From the NCBI GenBank assembly GCA_016795065.1, contig JAEUIU010000066.1, forward strand, positions 62,001-126,000: a stretch of 64,000 bases of DNA. The letters are read 5' to 3'. This DNA comes from Phycisphaerae bacterium. Its GTDB lineage: Bacteria > Planctomycetota > Phycisphaerae > Phycisphaerales > SM1A02. A program made the translations under genes and the position numbers. The notes under the pieces are model-generated. The model was not told the DNA's origin. It was given only the letters and a program-made list of their open reading frames with translations, and ran no database searches. Shown in pieces: positions 51,659-59,996 of the stretch; position 1 is the first letter of the stretch; every line of letters begins with the position of its first letter.

Positions 51659-51832
51659 GTGCGAAATCTCCTGTGAGCTCTCTGCCGCGCGGGCGACGGC
51701 GAGGCCGACAGTCACGATGGCTATCGGTCGAGTTCGTCGGCGCGGAGGAGCGTCGCCAGATTCCGGACTATCGCACCCGACCTCTCCGCGATCCGGAGGA
51801 ATTCACCGGATCCGAGCAGCCGGGCCGGCGGT

Positions 51833-52879
51833 TCAATACACCTCAAGCATGCAACGGTGCGTGCTCCGCACCCGTCGCTTGATCTGTTCCGAGGTCCACT
51901 CCTTCGGAGCGATGCCGGCGAGCTCCTCGTGGACGGTGAGGTAGCCTTCGCCGAGGCCGTGCATGGCCAGCATCTGGAAGAGGCCGACCTGCATGCCAGC
52001 GAGTCCGCAGACGTATATGAGCGTGCGCGGCGAGGCGAGGAGCGGGCCGAAGAGGTCCCCAAGATGCCGTTCGATGAATTGGTGGGCGTACTCGCCGCGA
52101 CCGCCGTCGGGCCTGAGCTCGCGGCTGATGACCGGGTGATAGTGGAAGTTGGGGTGCTTCGCGGCAAGCGCCCGGAAGAGGTCGTCGTAGAGGAGGTCCG
52201 ATGTGTACGGCGAACCCATCACGAGGTGGATCTGGCTCTCGCAGCGCCTCCACGTCGCCTTCGCCGGCGAATCGTCCGGCGGCCCCTGGAGCAACTCCAT
52301 CGCGAAGCCGCGGAAAGGAGCGATGCCCGTTCCGGTCGCCATGAAGATGTAATCGTGGGCATCGGGCTCGGTGGGCAAGAGGAATCGCTTGCCGTTGGGG
52401 CCTGAGACCTGCACCTTGTCACCCACACGCCGATCACAGAGGTAGTTGCTGCAGACGCCTACAAAGAGCGAATGGTCGGTGGGATCGTCCTTGGGCGTTT
52501 GGGGTTCGCGTTCGGCGACCACGCGCTTGGGTGTGGTCGTGATCACGCGCCCGTGGCCGTCCTCGCCCCAGGTCGGGCTGGCCAGCGAATAGAGACGCAC
52601 CTTGTGCGGCTTCCCGAACTGGTCAAGGCCCTCCGGCACCACGCCAAAGGACTGTCCGGCGCGGAAGGAACCTTCCAACGGCGTGCCGGTGATGTCGATG
52701 TCCACGTGTCGGACGAAGCTCGCCGACTTGCCCTTCATGCAGAGCCGGGTGCCGCTGATCGTCGCGGTCACCGGTGCGGTGGGCATGACGACGTGCATCT
52801 TGACTTCTGGAAGGTGGACTTCGGAAAGCTGAGGGTCGTGGGACGATGTGCCGGGAGAGGCGGTTTCGGCTGCGGCCAT
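51833..52879 (-). CDS. Plant-type ferredoxin/flavodoxin-NADP+ reductase
   Basis: A 348-residue FNR that moves electrons between NADPH and ferredoxin or flavodoxin. FAD-binding motifs RLYSLASP and GVCSNYLCD, the NADP loop ATGTGIAPFRGF, YVCGLAGMQ and a C-terminal Tyr (LEVY) that stacks on the flavin identify the plant/cyanobacterial-type class. About 50 residues precede the core; they carry no signal peptide. Redox partners are not encoded nearby. It starts 25 bases from the end of the upstream hydrolase gene on the same strand, so the two may be co-transcribed. Confidence 0.93.
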   Translation of the reverse strand: MAAAETASPGTSSHDPQLSEVHLPEVKMHVVMPTAPVTATISGTRLCMKGKSASFVRHVDIDITGTPLEGSFRAGQSFGVVPEGLDQFGKPHKVRLYSLASPTWGEDGHGRVITTTPKRVVAEREPQTPKDDPTDHSLFVGVCSNYLCDRRVGDKVQVSGPNGKRFLLPTEPDAHDYIFMATGTGIAPFRGFAMELLQGPPDDSPAKATWRRCESQIHLVMGSPYTSDLLYDDLFRALAAKHPNFHYHPVISRELRPDGGRGEYAHQFIERHLGDLFGPLLASPRTLIYVCGLAGMQVGLFQMLAMHGLGEGYLTVHEELAGIAPKEWTSEQIKRRVRSTHRCMLEVY

Positions 52880-52904
52880 GGCCCTTGGGAGTGTATCGCG
52901 CTCG

Positions 52905-53843
52905 TTACGGACCGCTGACCGCCCGGGCGAACTCCACCATGCGTCGTCGCACCTCGGGATGGCTCTCTTGCAGCGTGTTGTGCTCTCCGCTTGGGAAGGT
53001 GACCAGCGTGGCGTTCGGTGCTACCGCGGCAAGGCGCTTGCCGTGATCGACCGGCACGATCGCATCCGCCTCGCCATGAAGGATGAGGATCGGGAGGTGG
53101 AGCTCGGCAATGGCATCCAGCGGTCGCGGTGCGTCACCCACGCTCGAGGCGAGCAGCCGTCCGACATGATCCGCTGCCACGTCGCGCCACGACGCGAAGG
53201 GCGCTTCGAGGAGGAGGCCGCGCAACGAACCGCCCCGCGCGGCATCCTGCGCACAGGCGATGATCGCCACCGCGCCGCCGAGCGATTGGCCGGAGAGGAC
53301 GATCCGCGCCGGATCGACGTTCGGAAGCGTCCGCACCGTCGCCAGCGCCGCAAGGGTATCGGCGATGAGTTCGTCGCGCTGACGGGCCCGGCCGGCGCTT
53401 TCGCCGTAGCCGCGATAGTCAAAGAGGAAGACGTTGAAACCGGCGCTGGGCCAATGGTTCACGAACGCCTGATGGGAGTTCATTGACCCGGCGTTGCCGT
53501 GGACATGGACGATGGTCGCGGCCTTCTCCGGCGCGGAACCGATCGCCGGCACGAACCAACCGACGAGATCCGTGCCATCGGCCGATGCAAAGCGAATCGC
53601 TTTCGCGTCGGCGCTCCACCAAAGTGGGGCGGGGGTTGCCTCGCGGGTGGGGACGTAGAACAGGCGTTCCGTGCAGCTGCCGAAGATGAAGGGCGTGATT
53701 GCGACGCCGATCGCTCCGAACGGGACCAGCCACTGCCGGAAGCGGAACGGTCGAAATCGGGTACTGGCCACGCAGGCATCGTATGTCCAACGCCAAACCC
53801 GACGGCCCGGAACCGCCTCAAGCGAGGCGATGGTCCGGGCCAT
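52905..53843 (-). CDS. Alpha/beta hydrolase, membrane-anchored
   Basis: A 312-residue serine hydrolase of the BEM46/ABHD-like type. A hydrophobic segment (WLVPFGAIGVAITPFIFGSC) near residue 40 should anchor it. The oxyanion region HVHGNAGS, FDYRGYGES, the nucleophile Ser in SGQSLGGAVAI, the acid in HGEADAIVP and the histidine in GEHNTL make a full catalytic triad. Substrates of this group are mostly unknown esters or amides. The start is uncertain; the frame starts with MARTIASLEAV, without a clear ribosome-binding site. Confidence 0.88.
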   Translation of the reverse strand: MARTIASLEAVPGRRVWRWTYDACVASTRFRPFRFRQWLVPFGAIGVAITPFIFGSCTERLFYVPTREATPAPLWWSADAKAIRFASADGTDLVGWFVPAIGSAPEKAATIVHVHGNAGSMNSHQAFVNHWPSAGFNVFLFDYRGYGESAGRARQRDELIADTLAALATVRTLPNVDPARIVLSGQSLGGAVAIIACAQDAARGGSLRGLLLEAPFASWRDVAADHVGRLLASSVGDAPRPLDAIAELHLPILILHGEADAIVPVDHGKRLAAVAPNATLVTFPSGEHNTLQESHPEVRRRMVEFARAVSGP

Positions 53844-53904
53844 CGGGGGGTGGGGGTCTATCGGAGAGGCCGTGCGGCGGTTGCCGCCGGCGGGTTCAGA
53901 TCAC

Positions 53905-54831
53905 TCAGTCGAAGGCCTGGCTGACGTTGGGAAGCTCAACGGTCTCAAGCCTCAGGTTGGTGGTGATCTTGAAGTTCGACTGGGTGCGGTGGCGTTCCGC
54001 GAAGAAGAAGTCGAGCTTGTAGTTCTCACCATCGACTAGGCCGAGCCGGTTCAGGTCGATCGTCTGCTCGACAGCGCTGTGGATGCCGCCGATGTCGATG
54101 ACCAGCTTGTTGTTGATGTACACCCAGACGTCGTCGTCGCCGCGGAAGGTGAAGACCTGGTTCTCAGCGGCCTTGTACTGGAACTCGGTGTGTAGTTCGA
54201 AGGTGAAGTGGAAGTTCCGGTTCGGCGAGCCGCCAGGGTTTCCGAAGAGCTGGTTCTCAATCGGGAAGAAGCCGCCGAGGGCCTTGTAGACCGGGTCCAC
54301 GGTACTGTCGAAGACGTAGGTGCCGTTGCTCTGGCGCACCAGGGTCAGGTCGAGCGGCTTCGAGAGATTGGTGCCGAGGACATCGTTGAACCAGGAGTAG
54401 AAGCTCTCCGAGCTGGTGATGCCGCCGGTCGAGACGGTCGAATCCCAGGCGCCGGCGACGTCGCCGAGGCTGGCGTTGAACTGGTTGAAGCAGATGGCCT
54501 TGCCGGCGGAGTTCTTCCACTGGGTGTTGACCTTCTTGCCGCCGCCCTTGAAGACGGGCTTGCCGTCGGCGCCAATGTTGGTCTCAATGTTGTTGGCGTA
54601 GTGGGCGAAGCCGCGGCTCGGGGTAATCTCAAAGTCGGGGTGACCGTTCGGAACGGTCTTCTCCTTGAAGTCGCGGACGATGCCGGTGAGGACGAGCGTT
54701 GCGGGCGCTTCGTCAGCGGGCGCGGCCGCCTTCGGGGATGCGGTCAAGGTCGTGGTTGGCACCAAGAACATGCAGCCCGCCGCGAGCGAGGCGAGCGCCA
54801 TCGAGGAAACAAGCTGATTGCGGCGGTCCAT
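53905..54831 (-). CDS. Secreted fibro-slime domain protein
   Basis: A 308-residue secreted protein. The ATG at 54831 has AAGGAG six bases upstream; an upstream in-frame extension of 39 codons is unlikely to be used. The signal peptide is followed by LTGIVRDFKE and a fibro-slime/PA14-like domain: FTFRGDDDVWVYINNKLVID, LNRLGLVDGENYKLDFFFAE and RHRTQSNFKITTNL. This domain was named from slime-mould surface proteins and binds carbohydrate in some relatives. There is no dockerin-like tail here. An extracellular, carbohydrate-contacting role is inferred. Confidence 0.92.
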   Translation of the reverse strand: MDRRNQLVSSMALASLAAGCMFLVPTTTLTASPKAAAPADEAPATLVLTGIVRDFKEKTVPNGHPDFEITPSRGFAHYANNIETNIGADGKPVFKGGGKKVNTQWKNSAGKAICFNQFNASLGDVAGAWDSTVSTGGITSSESFYSWFNDVLGTNLSKPLDLTLVRQSNGTYVFDSTVDPVYKALGGFFPIENQLFGNPGGSPNRNFHFTFELHTEFQYKAAENQVFTFRGDDDVWVYINNKLVIDIGGIHSAVEQTIDLNRLGLVDGENYKLDFFFAERHRTQSNFKITTNLRLETVELPNVSQAFD

Positions 54832-55071
54832 CGGAGACTCCTTGCCCGTGTTCGGGCGCTGTCCATCAAACGGTTCCATCCACCCCACTCGTCCCACTTC
54901 AAGGGATTCGGGATCAACGCTACGATTCGAGTCGGCCCCTCCAAGCACAAGATGCGCTCTCCGACGGGGAAGGGGTGAAGATGGTCGGTCTGTGCGGTTG
55001 GGGAAACGCGCCCGCTCGCACCCGGCGGCTCAAAGCGGAGGGATCGGCATCGGATGCCTTCCATCCGACTG

Positions 55072-55093
55072 TGTCCGGGGGGTGTCCGGGGGG
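55072..55093. repeat. 11-bp tandem repeat, two copies
   Basis: Two perfect copies of TGTCCGGGGGG, directly followed (one base gap) by the 38-bp repeat. Confidence 0.9.
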
Positions 55094-55094
55094 T

Positions 55095-55170
55095 GCCCCG
55101 ATCGCGCCGCAATGTGGCTGCGACAATGTGCAGCCCCGATCGCGCCGCAATGTGGCTGCGACAATGTGCA
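55095..55170. repeat. 38-bp tandem repeat, two copies, in the murA leader
   Basis: Two perfect adjacent copies (55095-55132 and 55133-55170). Each holds CAATGTG twice, so CAATGTG occurs four times (55110, 55124, 55148, 55162) with regular 14/24-base spacing. The array lies about 160 bases before the murA start, where an operator could be. Confidence 0.9.
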
Positions 55171-55332
55171 GCCGGTCAAGGTGGTCGGCCGATTTCTGAC
55201 CTGATCAGGCGCGTCCCGCGAGAGACGCCATCGAGTCGCTCGACGCAGGCCGAGCGGCTCTGGGGCGTCACGCGGTTGAATGTCGTCGCCTGTTCCCACT
55301 TTCAGACCCCTTCCTTTAGGATTGGCCTCGAC

Positions 55333-56676
55333 ATGGACTTCTTCCGGATCCAGGGCGGACGACGTTTGGCGGGACGCATCTCGATCGAGGGCTCGAAGAA
55401 CGCCGCCCTGCCGCTCATGGCGGCGGCCCTTCTGACGGACCAGCCGATCACGCTGCGAAACGTCCCTTGCCTTTCGGACATCAGCAATATGGGACGCCTG
55501 CTCAAGGAGCTCGGCGTCGACATGTCCGGCGAGTGCGGCACGGTGCGGCTGACGAGCATGGACGAGAATCAGGTCCATGCCCGCTACGACATCGTCCGGA
55601 CGATGCGGGCCTCGATCTGCTGCCTCGGACCGATGCTGGCCCGACGGAAGCGAGCGGTCATCGCCATGCCCGGCGGATGCGCCTTCGGCTCGCGGCCGGT
55701 GGATCTCCACCTTCGCGGCATGCAGGCTCTCGGGGCGAAGGTCGAACTCAACGGCGGCGACATCGTCGTCAGCGCCCAGCGGCTCAAGGGCAACACCGTC
55801 TTCCTCGGTGGCCCCTTCGGGTCGACCGTTCTCGGCACCGCCAACGTGATGAGCGCCGCGACCCTCGCCCAAGGCCGCACCATCATCGAATGCGCCGCCT
55901 GCGAGCCGGAGATCGTCGATCTCGCGAACCTCCTCAACGCGATGGGGGCGAAGATCCGCGGCGCGGGTTCGCCGCGCCTCATCATCGACGGCGTGGACGA
56001 ACTCGGCGGGGCCGAGCACACGGTCATGTCCGACCGGATCGTTGCTGGCACCTACGCGGTTGCCGCCGCGATCACCAACGGCGACGTGATTCTCGACGAC
56101 TTCCCCTACGACAGCCTGCTCGCTGCAATCGACCGCCTGAACGAGATTGGGGTTCACGTCGAGCGGCTGAACGTCTCGGAGGACGTGACCGAAGGCATGG
56201 AGCGCTGCTCGGTGCGCGTGACCAGCGAACGGCAATTGAAGCCGACGACGATCACCACCCAGCCGCACCCTGGTTTCCCGACCGACCTTCAGGCCCAATT
56301 CATGACGCTCCTGTGCCTAGCGCAGGGCAACTCGATCATCACCGAGAAGATCTATCCCGAGCGCTTCATGCACGTCGCGGAACTCAGCCGGATGGGCGCG
56401 AAGCTCTACCGGCAGGGCCCGACGGTCATGGTGATCGGCGGCACGCCGCTTCGAGGTGCGCCGGTGATGGCCAGCGACCTTCGTGCGAGTGCGTCGATGG
56501 TCCTGGCTGGCCTCGCCGCCGAGGGCGAGACGATCGTCAGCCGCATTTATCACCTTGACCGCGGCTACACCCGGATGGAAGAGGTTCTGAACCTCCTCGG
56601 AGCCAAGATCGAGCGTTTCCGCCCCGAAGCTGACGAGGCGAAGCGGATCGAGAACGCGATGTCCGGGGCGGAGTGA
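55333..56676 (+). CDS. murA: UDP-N-acetylglucosamine 1-carboxyvinyltransferase
   Basis: A 447-residue MurA, which transfers enolpyruvate from PEP to UDP-GlcNAc, the first committed step of peptidoglycan synthesis. The start at 55333 gives the conserved opening (FRIQGGRRLAGRISIEGSKN). The catalytic Cys116 lies in PGGCAFGSRPVD, so the enzyme should be fosfomycin-sensitive by motif. PHPGFPTDLQAQFM, ERFMHVAEL and DLRASASMVLAGLAAEGET are present. Length is near the usual 420-430 residues. The frame stays open upstream through the repeats, but that part is not family sequence. The ribosome-binding site is weak. Confidence 0.96.
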   Translation: MDFFRIQGGRRLAGRISIEGSKNAALPLMAAALLTDQPITLRNVPCLSDISNMGRLLKELGVDMSGECGTVRLTSMDENQVHARYDIVRTMRASICCLGPMLARRKRAVIAMPGGCAFGSRPVDLHLRGMQALGAKVELNGGDIVVSAQRLKGNTVFLGGPFGSTVLGTANVMSAATLAQGRTIIECAACEPEIVDLANLLNAMGAKIRGAGSPRLIIDGVDELGGAEHTVMSDRIVAGTYAVAAAITNGDVILDDFPYDSLLAAIDRLNEIGVHVERLNVSEDVTEGMERCSVRVTSERQLKPTTITTQPHPGFPTDLQAQFMTLLCLAQGNSIITEKIYPERFMHVAELSRMGAKLYRQGPTVMVIGGTPLRGAPVMASDLRASASMVLAGLAAEGETIVSRIYHLDRGYTRMEEVLNLLGAKIERFRPEADEAKRIENAMSGAE

Positions 56677-56706
56677 CGTTCGGACGCGGCCTTGCGGAAA
56701 ATTCCC

Positions 56707-56734
56707 TTGCAATAAGCCTCAACCTCGCCATACT
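56707..56734 (+). promoter_or_regulatory. Possible promoter of sorted-protein copy 3
   Basis: TTGCAA (56707-56712) and CATACT (56729-56734) are 16 bases apart, the same spacing as at copies 1 and 2. The boxes are weak matches. An AAGGGAGGG ribosome-binding site follows before the ATG at 56762. Confidence 0.35.
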
Positions 56735-56761
56735 TTCCACTCGGAAAGGGAGGGTTATCGC

Positions 56762-57397
56762 ATGAGGAAAGGGGCCGTTCTCACATTGGCAGTGGTGGCC
56801 GCGGTGACCTGCGCTCCGATCGCCTCGGCGGGCTTCGTTGGCTTTGAGTCGACGGGCGCCTATATCAACGGCAAGTTCGTCTGCCGCGTCTACGCGAAGT
56901 TCGACGCGGACAACTTCTATGTCTTGAGTTGCTTCGGCATCGAGGGCTTTGCCGCGACGGATTGGAATGACAGTGACTTCGCCTCCGGCTCATGGGATCC
57001 GAAATTCTCGATCGATTCGACGGTCGATTCCTATGTGACCATCGGCGGCGCTCCTGGCTTCACGAACTCCACGGCAGCCGATCCGGAATGGGGCGCCGCG
57101 GGTTTCAATCAGCCTGGCATCCCAAATGGAGCGGGTTGGTTCAACGCCAACCCGTCGAATTTCCAAGGGAAGGTCGACGGGGCGTTCCGAACGCTGATCG
57201 CCCAGTTCGTTTACCCCGACCCTCCGATGCAAGGCTACGCGTCGCCGCTCTCGGTGTCTTTCAACCAGGGGCTTGGTACACCGACCCAGTTTGCGTTCTT
57301 CGGTGTCATCAACGTCTGTATCCCCGCGCCGGGAGCGGTGGCGATGCTGGCCGTCGCTCTGTTCGGGAGCGCGGTTCGGCGTCGCAGGCCTGCGTGA
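56762..57397 (+). CDS. PEP-CTERM-like family protein, copy 3
   Basis: A 211-residue secreted protein with a signal peptide (AVLTLAVVAAVTCAPIASA) and the family body: GFVGFESTGAYINGKFV, CRVYAKFD, DSYVTIGGAPGFTNSTAADP, EWGAAGFNQPGIPNGAGWFN, SFNQGLGTPTQF. The tail is a weakened version of the sorting signal (IPAPGAVAMLAVALFGSAV, then RRRRP): PAPG and the arginines remain, while the hydrophobic helix differs. It still fits a PEP-CTERM-type anchor. An AAGGGAGGG ribosome-binding site precedes the ATG. It is followed by copy 4 after 55 bases with no terminator, so the two are likely co-transcribed. Confidence 0.88.
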   Translation: MRKGAVLTLAVVAAVTCAPIASAGFVGFESTGAYINGKFVCRVYAKFDADNFYVLSCFGIEGFAATDWNDSDFASGSWDPKFSIDSTVDSYVTIGGAPGFTNSTAADPEWGAAGFNQPGIPNGAGWFNANPSNFQGKVDGAFRTLIAQFVYPDPPMQGYASPLSVSFNQGLGTPTQFAFFGVINVCIPAPGAVAMLAVALFGSAVRRRRPA

Positions 57398-57452
57398 TGT
57401 TCGGCTTTGGGCCTCCGGTGGGATTCCAGAGCGTTGATGAGGGAAGGGAGCC

Positions 57453-58085
57453 ATGCAGAGGAACCATTGCCTCTTCGCCGCAGTCGCGGCCTCGATCGTG
57501 ACGTGCCTGACGCACGCCGGCTTCGTCGGTCTGCAATCAGAGAAGACCGTCGTCGGCGGGAAGAACGTCTGGCGCGTCTACGCGAAGTTCAGCTCGCCCA
57601 ACGATGTCCTCCTCAGTTGCTCAGGCCTCCAGGGGATGGACGGCACGGGCTGGAACGACGTTGATGGTTTCAATGGCACATGGGCACCGCAGTACACCTT
57701 CGACGCAACCTTGGACAGTTTCGTGACCATTGGCGGTGAGGCGTGTCCCTTCTGCTTTGAGAACACGACGGTGGCGGACGAGGCGTGGGGGGCACTTGGC
57801 TTCCAGCAGCCCGGCATCCCCAACGGCGCTGGCTGGTTCAATGCAAATCCCGAGAACCTCCAAGGCAAGGCCGATGCCGTCACCCTGCGCACGCTGATTG
57901 GCCAGTGGGTGTATCCCGGCGACGAGCTGTTCAACCCGAACTCTCCCCTGACGGTCTCCTACAACCAGGGCCTCGGGACACCGACGCAGTTCGCCCAGGG
58001 GACGTTCATCTTCTTCCCCTCGCCGGGAGCGATCGCCGTGTTCGGTTGTGCGGCGGTCACCCCGCGCCGTCGCCGTCGGTGCTGA
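57453..58085 (+). CDS. PEP-CTERM-like family protein, copy 4, with eroded tail
   Basis: A 210-residue secreted protein. GGGAAGGGAG lies just before the ATG. The signal peptide (CLFAAVAASIVTCLTHA) leads into the family body: GFVGLQSEKTVVGGKNVWRV, VYAKFSS, DSFVTIGGEAC, AWGALGFQQPGIPNGAGWFN, SYNQGLGTPTQF. It has an extra cysteine pair (CPFCFENTTV). The tail (FPSPGAIAVFGCAAVTP plus RRRRRC) keeps the pattern but has a shorter, cysteine-containing helix, so sorting may be changed. The last 29 bases overlap the end of the acetyltransferase gene on the other strand. Confidence 0.85.
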   Translation: MQRNHCLFAAVAASIVTCLTHAGFVGLQSEKTVVGGKNVWRVYAKFSSPNDVLLSCSGLQGMDGTGWNDVDGFNGTWAPQYTFDATLDSFVTIGGEACPFCFENTTVADEAWGALGFQQPGIPNGAGWFNANPENLQGKADAVTLRTLIGQWVYPGDELFNPNSPLTVSYNQGLGTPTQFAQGTFIFFPSPGAIAVFGCAAVTPRRRRRC

Positions 58086-58524
58086 TGACCTCCTGCCACG
58101 CGCTCGAATCGCCCTTGCGATCCATCCAGCGCGTCGCGTCGCCGGGCGTAAAGCCGTATCGGGCGTAGAGCGCATGGGCGTCGCGCGTCGCCAGCGCGAA
58201 GCGTCGCACGGTCTGCAGGTCGGGATGGGCAAGCACCGCCTCGACCATCGCCTTCCCGATGCCGCGACCGCGATGTCCCTCGAACGTGATGACATCGCAA
58301 AGGTAGGCGAAGGTCGCCCGGTCGGAGATGACGCGGGCGTATCCGACCTGGTCGCCGGAGGATCGGTTGTAGGCGCCGAGCGTGATGCTGTTGGCTGCTG
58401 CGAGGCGGACGAGTTCAGGTCGAATGTTCGGTGACCAGTAGCTCGCCCGCAGCGCGGCGATGACCCGGTCCATCTGGAGTCGCGACGGGTCCCACGAGAG
58501 CTCGAACGCCGCGGGCCCGCTCAC
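58057..58524 (-). CDS. GNAT-family N-acetyltransferase
   Basis: A 155-residue acetyltransferase. The acetyl-CoA loop GHRGRGIGKAMVEAVL and the C-terminal ALYARYGFTPGD are the GNAT motifs; TFAYLCDVITFEGH is the preceding strand. The acceptor is unknown. I chose GTG 58524 because it overlaps the upstream stop as GTGA and has GGAAG upstream; a longer start at 58566 would run 46 bases into the upstream gene. The 3' end overlaps the copy 4 gene by 29 bases. Confidence 0.85.
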   Translation of the reverse strand: MSGPAAFELSWDPSRLQMDRVIAALRASYWSPNIRPELVRLAAANSITLGAYNRSSGDQVGYARVISDRATFAYLCDVITFEGHRGRGIGKAMVEAVLAHPDLQTVRRFALATRDAHALYARYGFTPGDATRWMDRKGDSSAWQEVISTDGDGAG

Positions 58525-59126
58525 TTCTGGTACTTCCAATGCCGCTGCTTCCCTTCGGCGAGCCATTCAAGCATCTGAAGCATCCGCCTTTCGCGGGTGG
58601 CCTCGGACTTCGCCTCGGTGATCCACTCGATGTACTCGCGCTGGTGTGAGGGGGCGAATCCGCTCCACGTCGCCTGGGCCGCCTTGTTGCGTCGGATCGC
58701 CGCCAGCATCGCCGGTGGCGCCTTCAACGGAGGCTTCTTCTTGACGACGCGATTGACCTTCACGCCATCGACGTTGAGCTGCATCGCCTGCTTGATGAGT
58801 GACGCCAGCGCCGCCGTCGTCGGGAGCTCCTTCAAGGACGTGATCCGGCCGAGATGACCCATCGAGGTGCGGTTCTCCTTCTCGAGGACGCCCTTTGGGT
58901 CGTTCAGGAGATCCACCTTCCAGAAGGCGAAGACGCAATGGGCCTTGAAGGCGGCGATCGTGCAGAAGGGGCCGTGATAGTCAAACGCCGGCATGCCCCA
59001 CTTGATGACCTCGGTGCAGTCGGGGCAGGTCTTGTGGATGATCGCCCGCAATCGCTTGAGAATCGGTTGCGCAAAGGGCTGGGCCTTCGTGATGTACTGG
59101 TCCACGGCTGCGCTCTTCGTCGTCAT
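58521..59126 (-). CDS. YdeI/DUF1801-like protein
   Basis: A 201-residue cytoplasmic protein with two parts known in the YdeI family. The N-terminal half is DUF1801-like (FAQPILKRLRAIIHKTCPDC, VIKWGMPAFDYHGPFC). The C-terminal half is the YdeI/OmpD-associated part (LNVDGVKVNRVV, APPAMLAAIRRNKAAQATWS, SHQREYIEWITEAKSEATRE). Functions are not well known; relatives have been linked to stress or peptide resistance. It overlaps the acetyltransferase start by GTGA and follows the SpoU gene by nine bases. Confidence 0.85.
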   Translation of the reverse strand: MTTKSAAVDQYITKAQPFAQPILKRLRAIIHKTCPDCTEVIKWGMPAFDYHGPFCTIAAFKAHCVFAFWKVDLLNDPKGVLEKENRTSMGHLGRITSLKELPTTAALASLIKQAMQLNVDGVKVNRVVKKKPPLKAPPAMLAAIRRNKAAQATWSGFAPSHQREYIEWITEAKSEATRERRMLQMLEWLAEGKQRHWKYQK

Positions 59127-59135
59127 GCGGGAAGG

Positions 59136-59996
59136 CTAACACGCTCGCTGATACAGGGCGATCGATGCGGCAACCGCGACGTTGAGCGAGCGCTCCTCGC
59201 CGTCCTCGTCCGGACCGAGGGAGGGGATGACGAGGCACTCGTCACACGCGGCAAGCACCGGGGCGGGCACGCCGCGAGCTTCGTTGCCGACCACCAGGGC
59301 CACCCGCCCGTCGGGCTCAAGCGATGCGAGTGGCCGGGCCGTCGCGGCCTGCTCGATCGCCGCGATGCGGAATCCCGCGCTGCGAAGAGCGGCCAGGTCG
59401 GCGGGAAGATCACGGCTGACCGCCCATGGCACGTCGAAGACCCGGCCCATCGAGAAGCGGATGCACTTGCGTAAGAGCGGGTCAGCACAATCGCCATCGA
59501 AGAGGACGCCGGCCGTGCCGAAGCAGGCGGCGCTGCGGAGGAGGGCGCCGATGTTGTCCATCTGGACGACGCCTGCGGCACAGAGAAGCGTCGCACGGCC
59601 GTTCGGAGGCAACCGTTCAACGAGCGTCGATGTGGCGGGGGGCCAGTAGGTGCGCTCGCCCAGGGCAAGGGCGCCGCCGTGGAGCCGGTAGCCGCTGACC
59701 TCGGTCATCCACTCGTCGCGGGCCAGGAAAACCCGAATCGGTTCCGGCCTCGCACGGGCGAGCGGCTCCAGTTCAGACCATGCCTCGAACGTCACCAAGA
59801 TCGACCGGCAAGGCCAACGGTCGAAACGATGCCGAAGGTAGCGCCGCACAACGCGCACGCTCTCGGTGAGGAACAGTCGGTCCGCGCCGCGCAGGTCGCG
59901 ATCACGGGCCAGCGTGAATCGTGCCACTTCCTCCGCCTGGTGGGGAGTGAGCGATGCGATGCCGTGACCGCAATCAACGATCTCGCCGATCGCCAT
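59136..59996 (-). CDS. SpoU-family (TrmH-like) RNA 2'-O-methyltransferase
   Basis: A 286-residue SPOUT-fold methyltransferase. All three SpoU motifs are visible: DNIGALLRSAACFG, ALVVGNEARGVP and SLNVAVAASIALY. They form the knotted SAM-binding site for ribose methylation of tRNA or rRNA. The N-terminal 120 residues are a substrate-binding extension (SELEPLARARPEPIRVFLAR). The target nucleotide cannot be told. The ATG shares one base with the stop of the upstream MCE gene (TGATG). Confidence 0.92.
   Translation of the reverse strand: MAIGEIVDCGHGIASLTPHQAEEVARFTLARDRDLRGADRLFLTESVRVVRRYLRHRFDRWPCRSILVTFEAWSELEPLARARPEPIRVFLARDEWMTEVSGYRLHGGALALGERTYWPPATSTLVERLPPNGRATLLCAAGVVQMDNIGALLRSAACFGTAGVLFDGDCADPLLRKCIRFSMGRVFDVPWAVSRDLPADLAALRSAGFRIAAIEQAATARPLASLEPDGRVALVVGNEARGVPAPVLAACDECLVIPSLGPDEDGEERSLNVAVAASIALYQRAC

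Larger units (their letters stand above)
54832..55332. other. Long leader region upstream of murA
   Basis: A 501-base divergent region. It holds two tandem repeats (55072-55093 and 55095-55170) and a 10-bp palindrome near 55200-55209. Small open frames cross it on both strands, but none has protein-family character. Confidence 0.55.
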
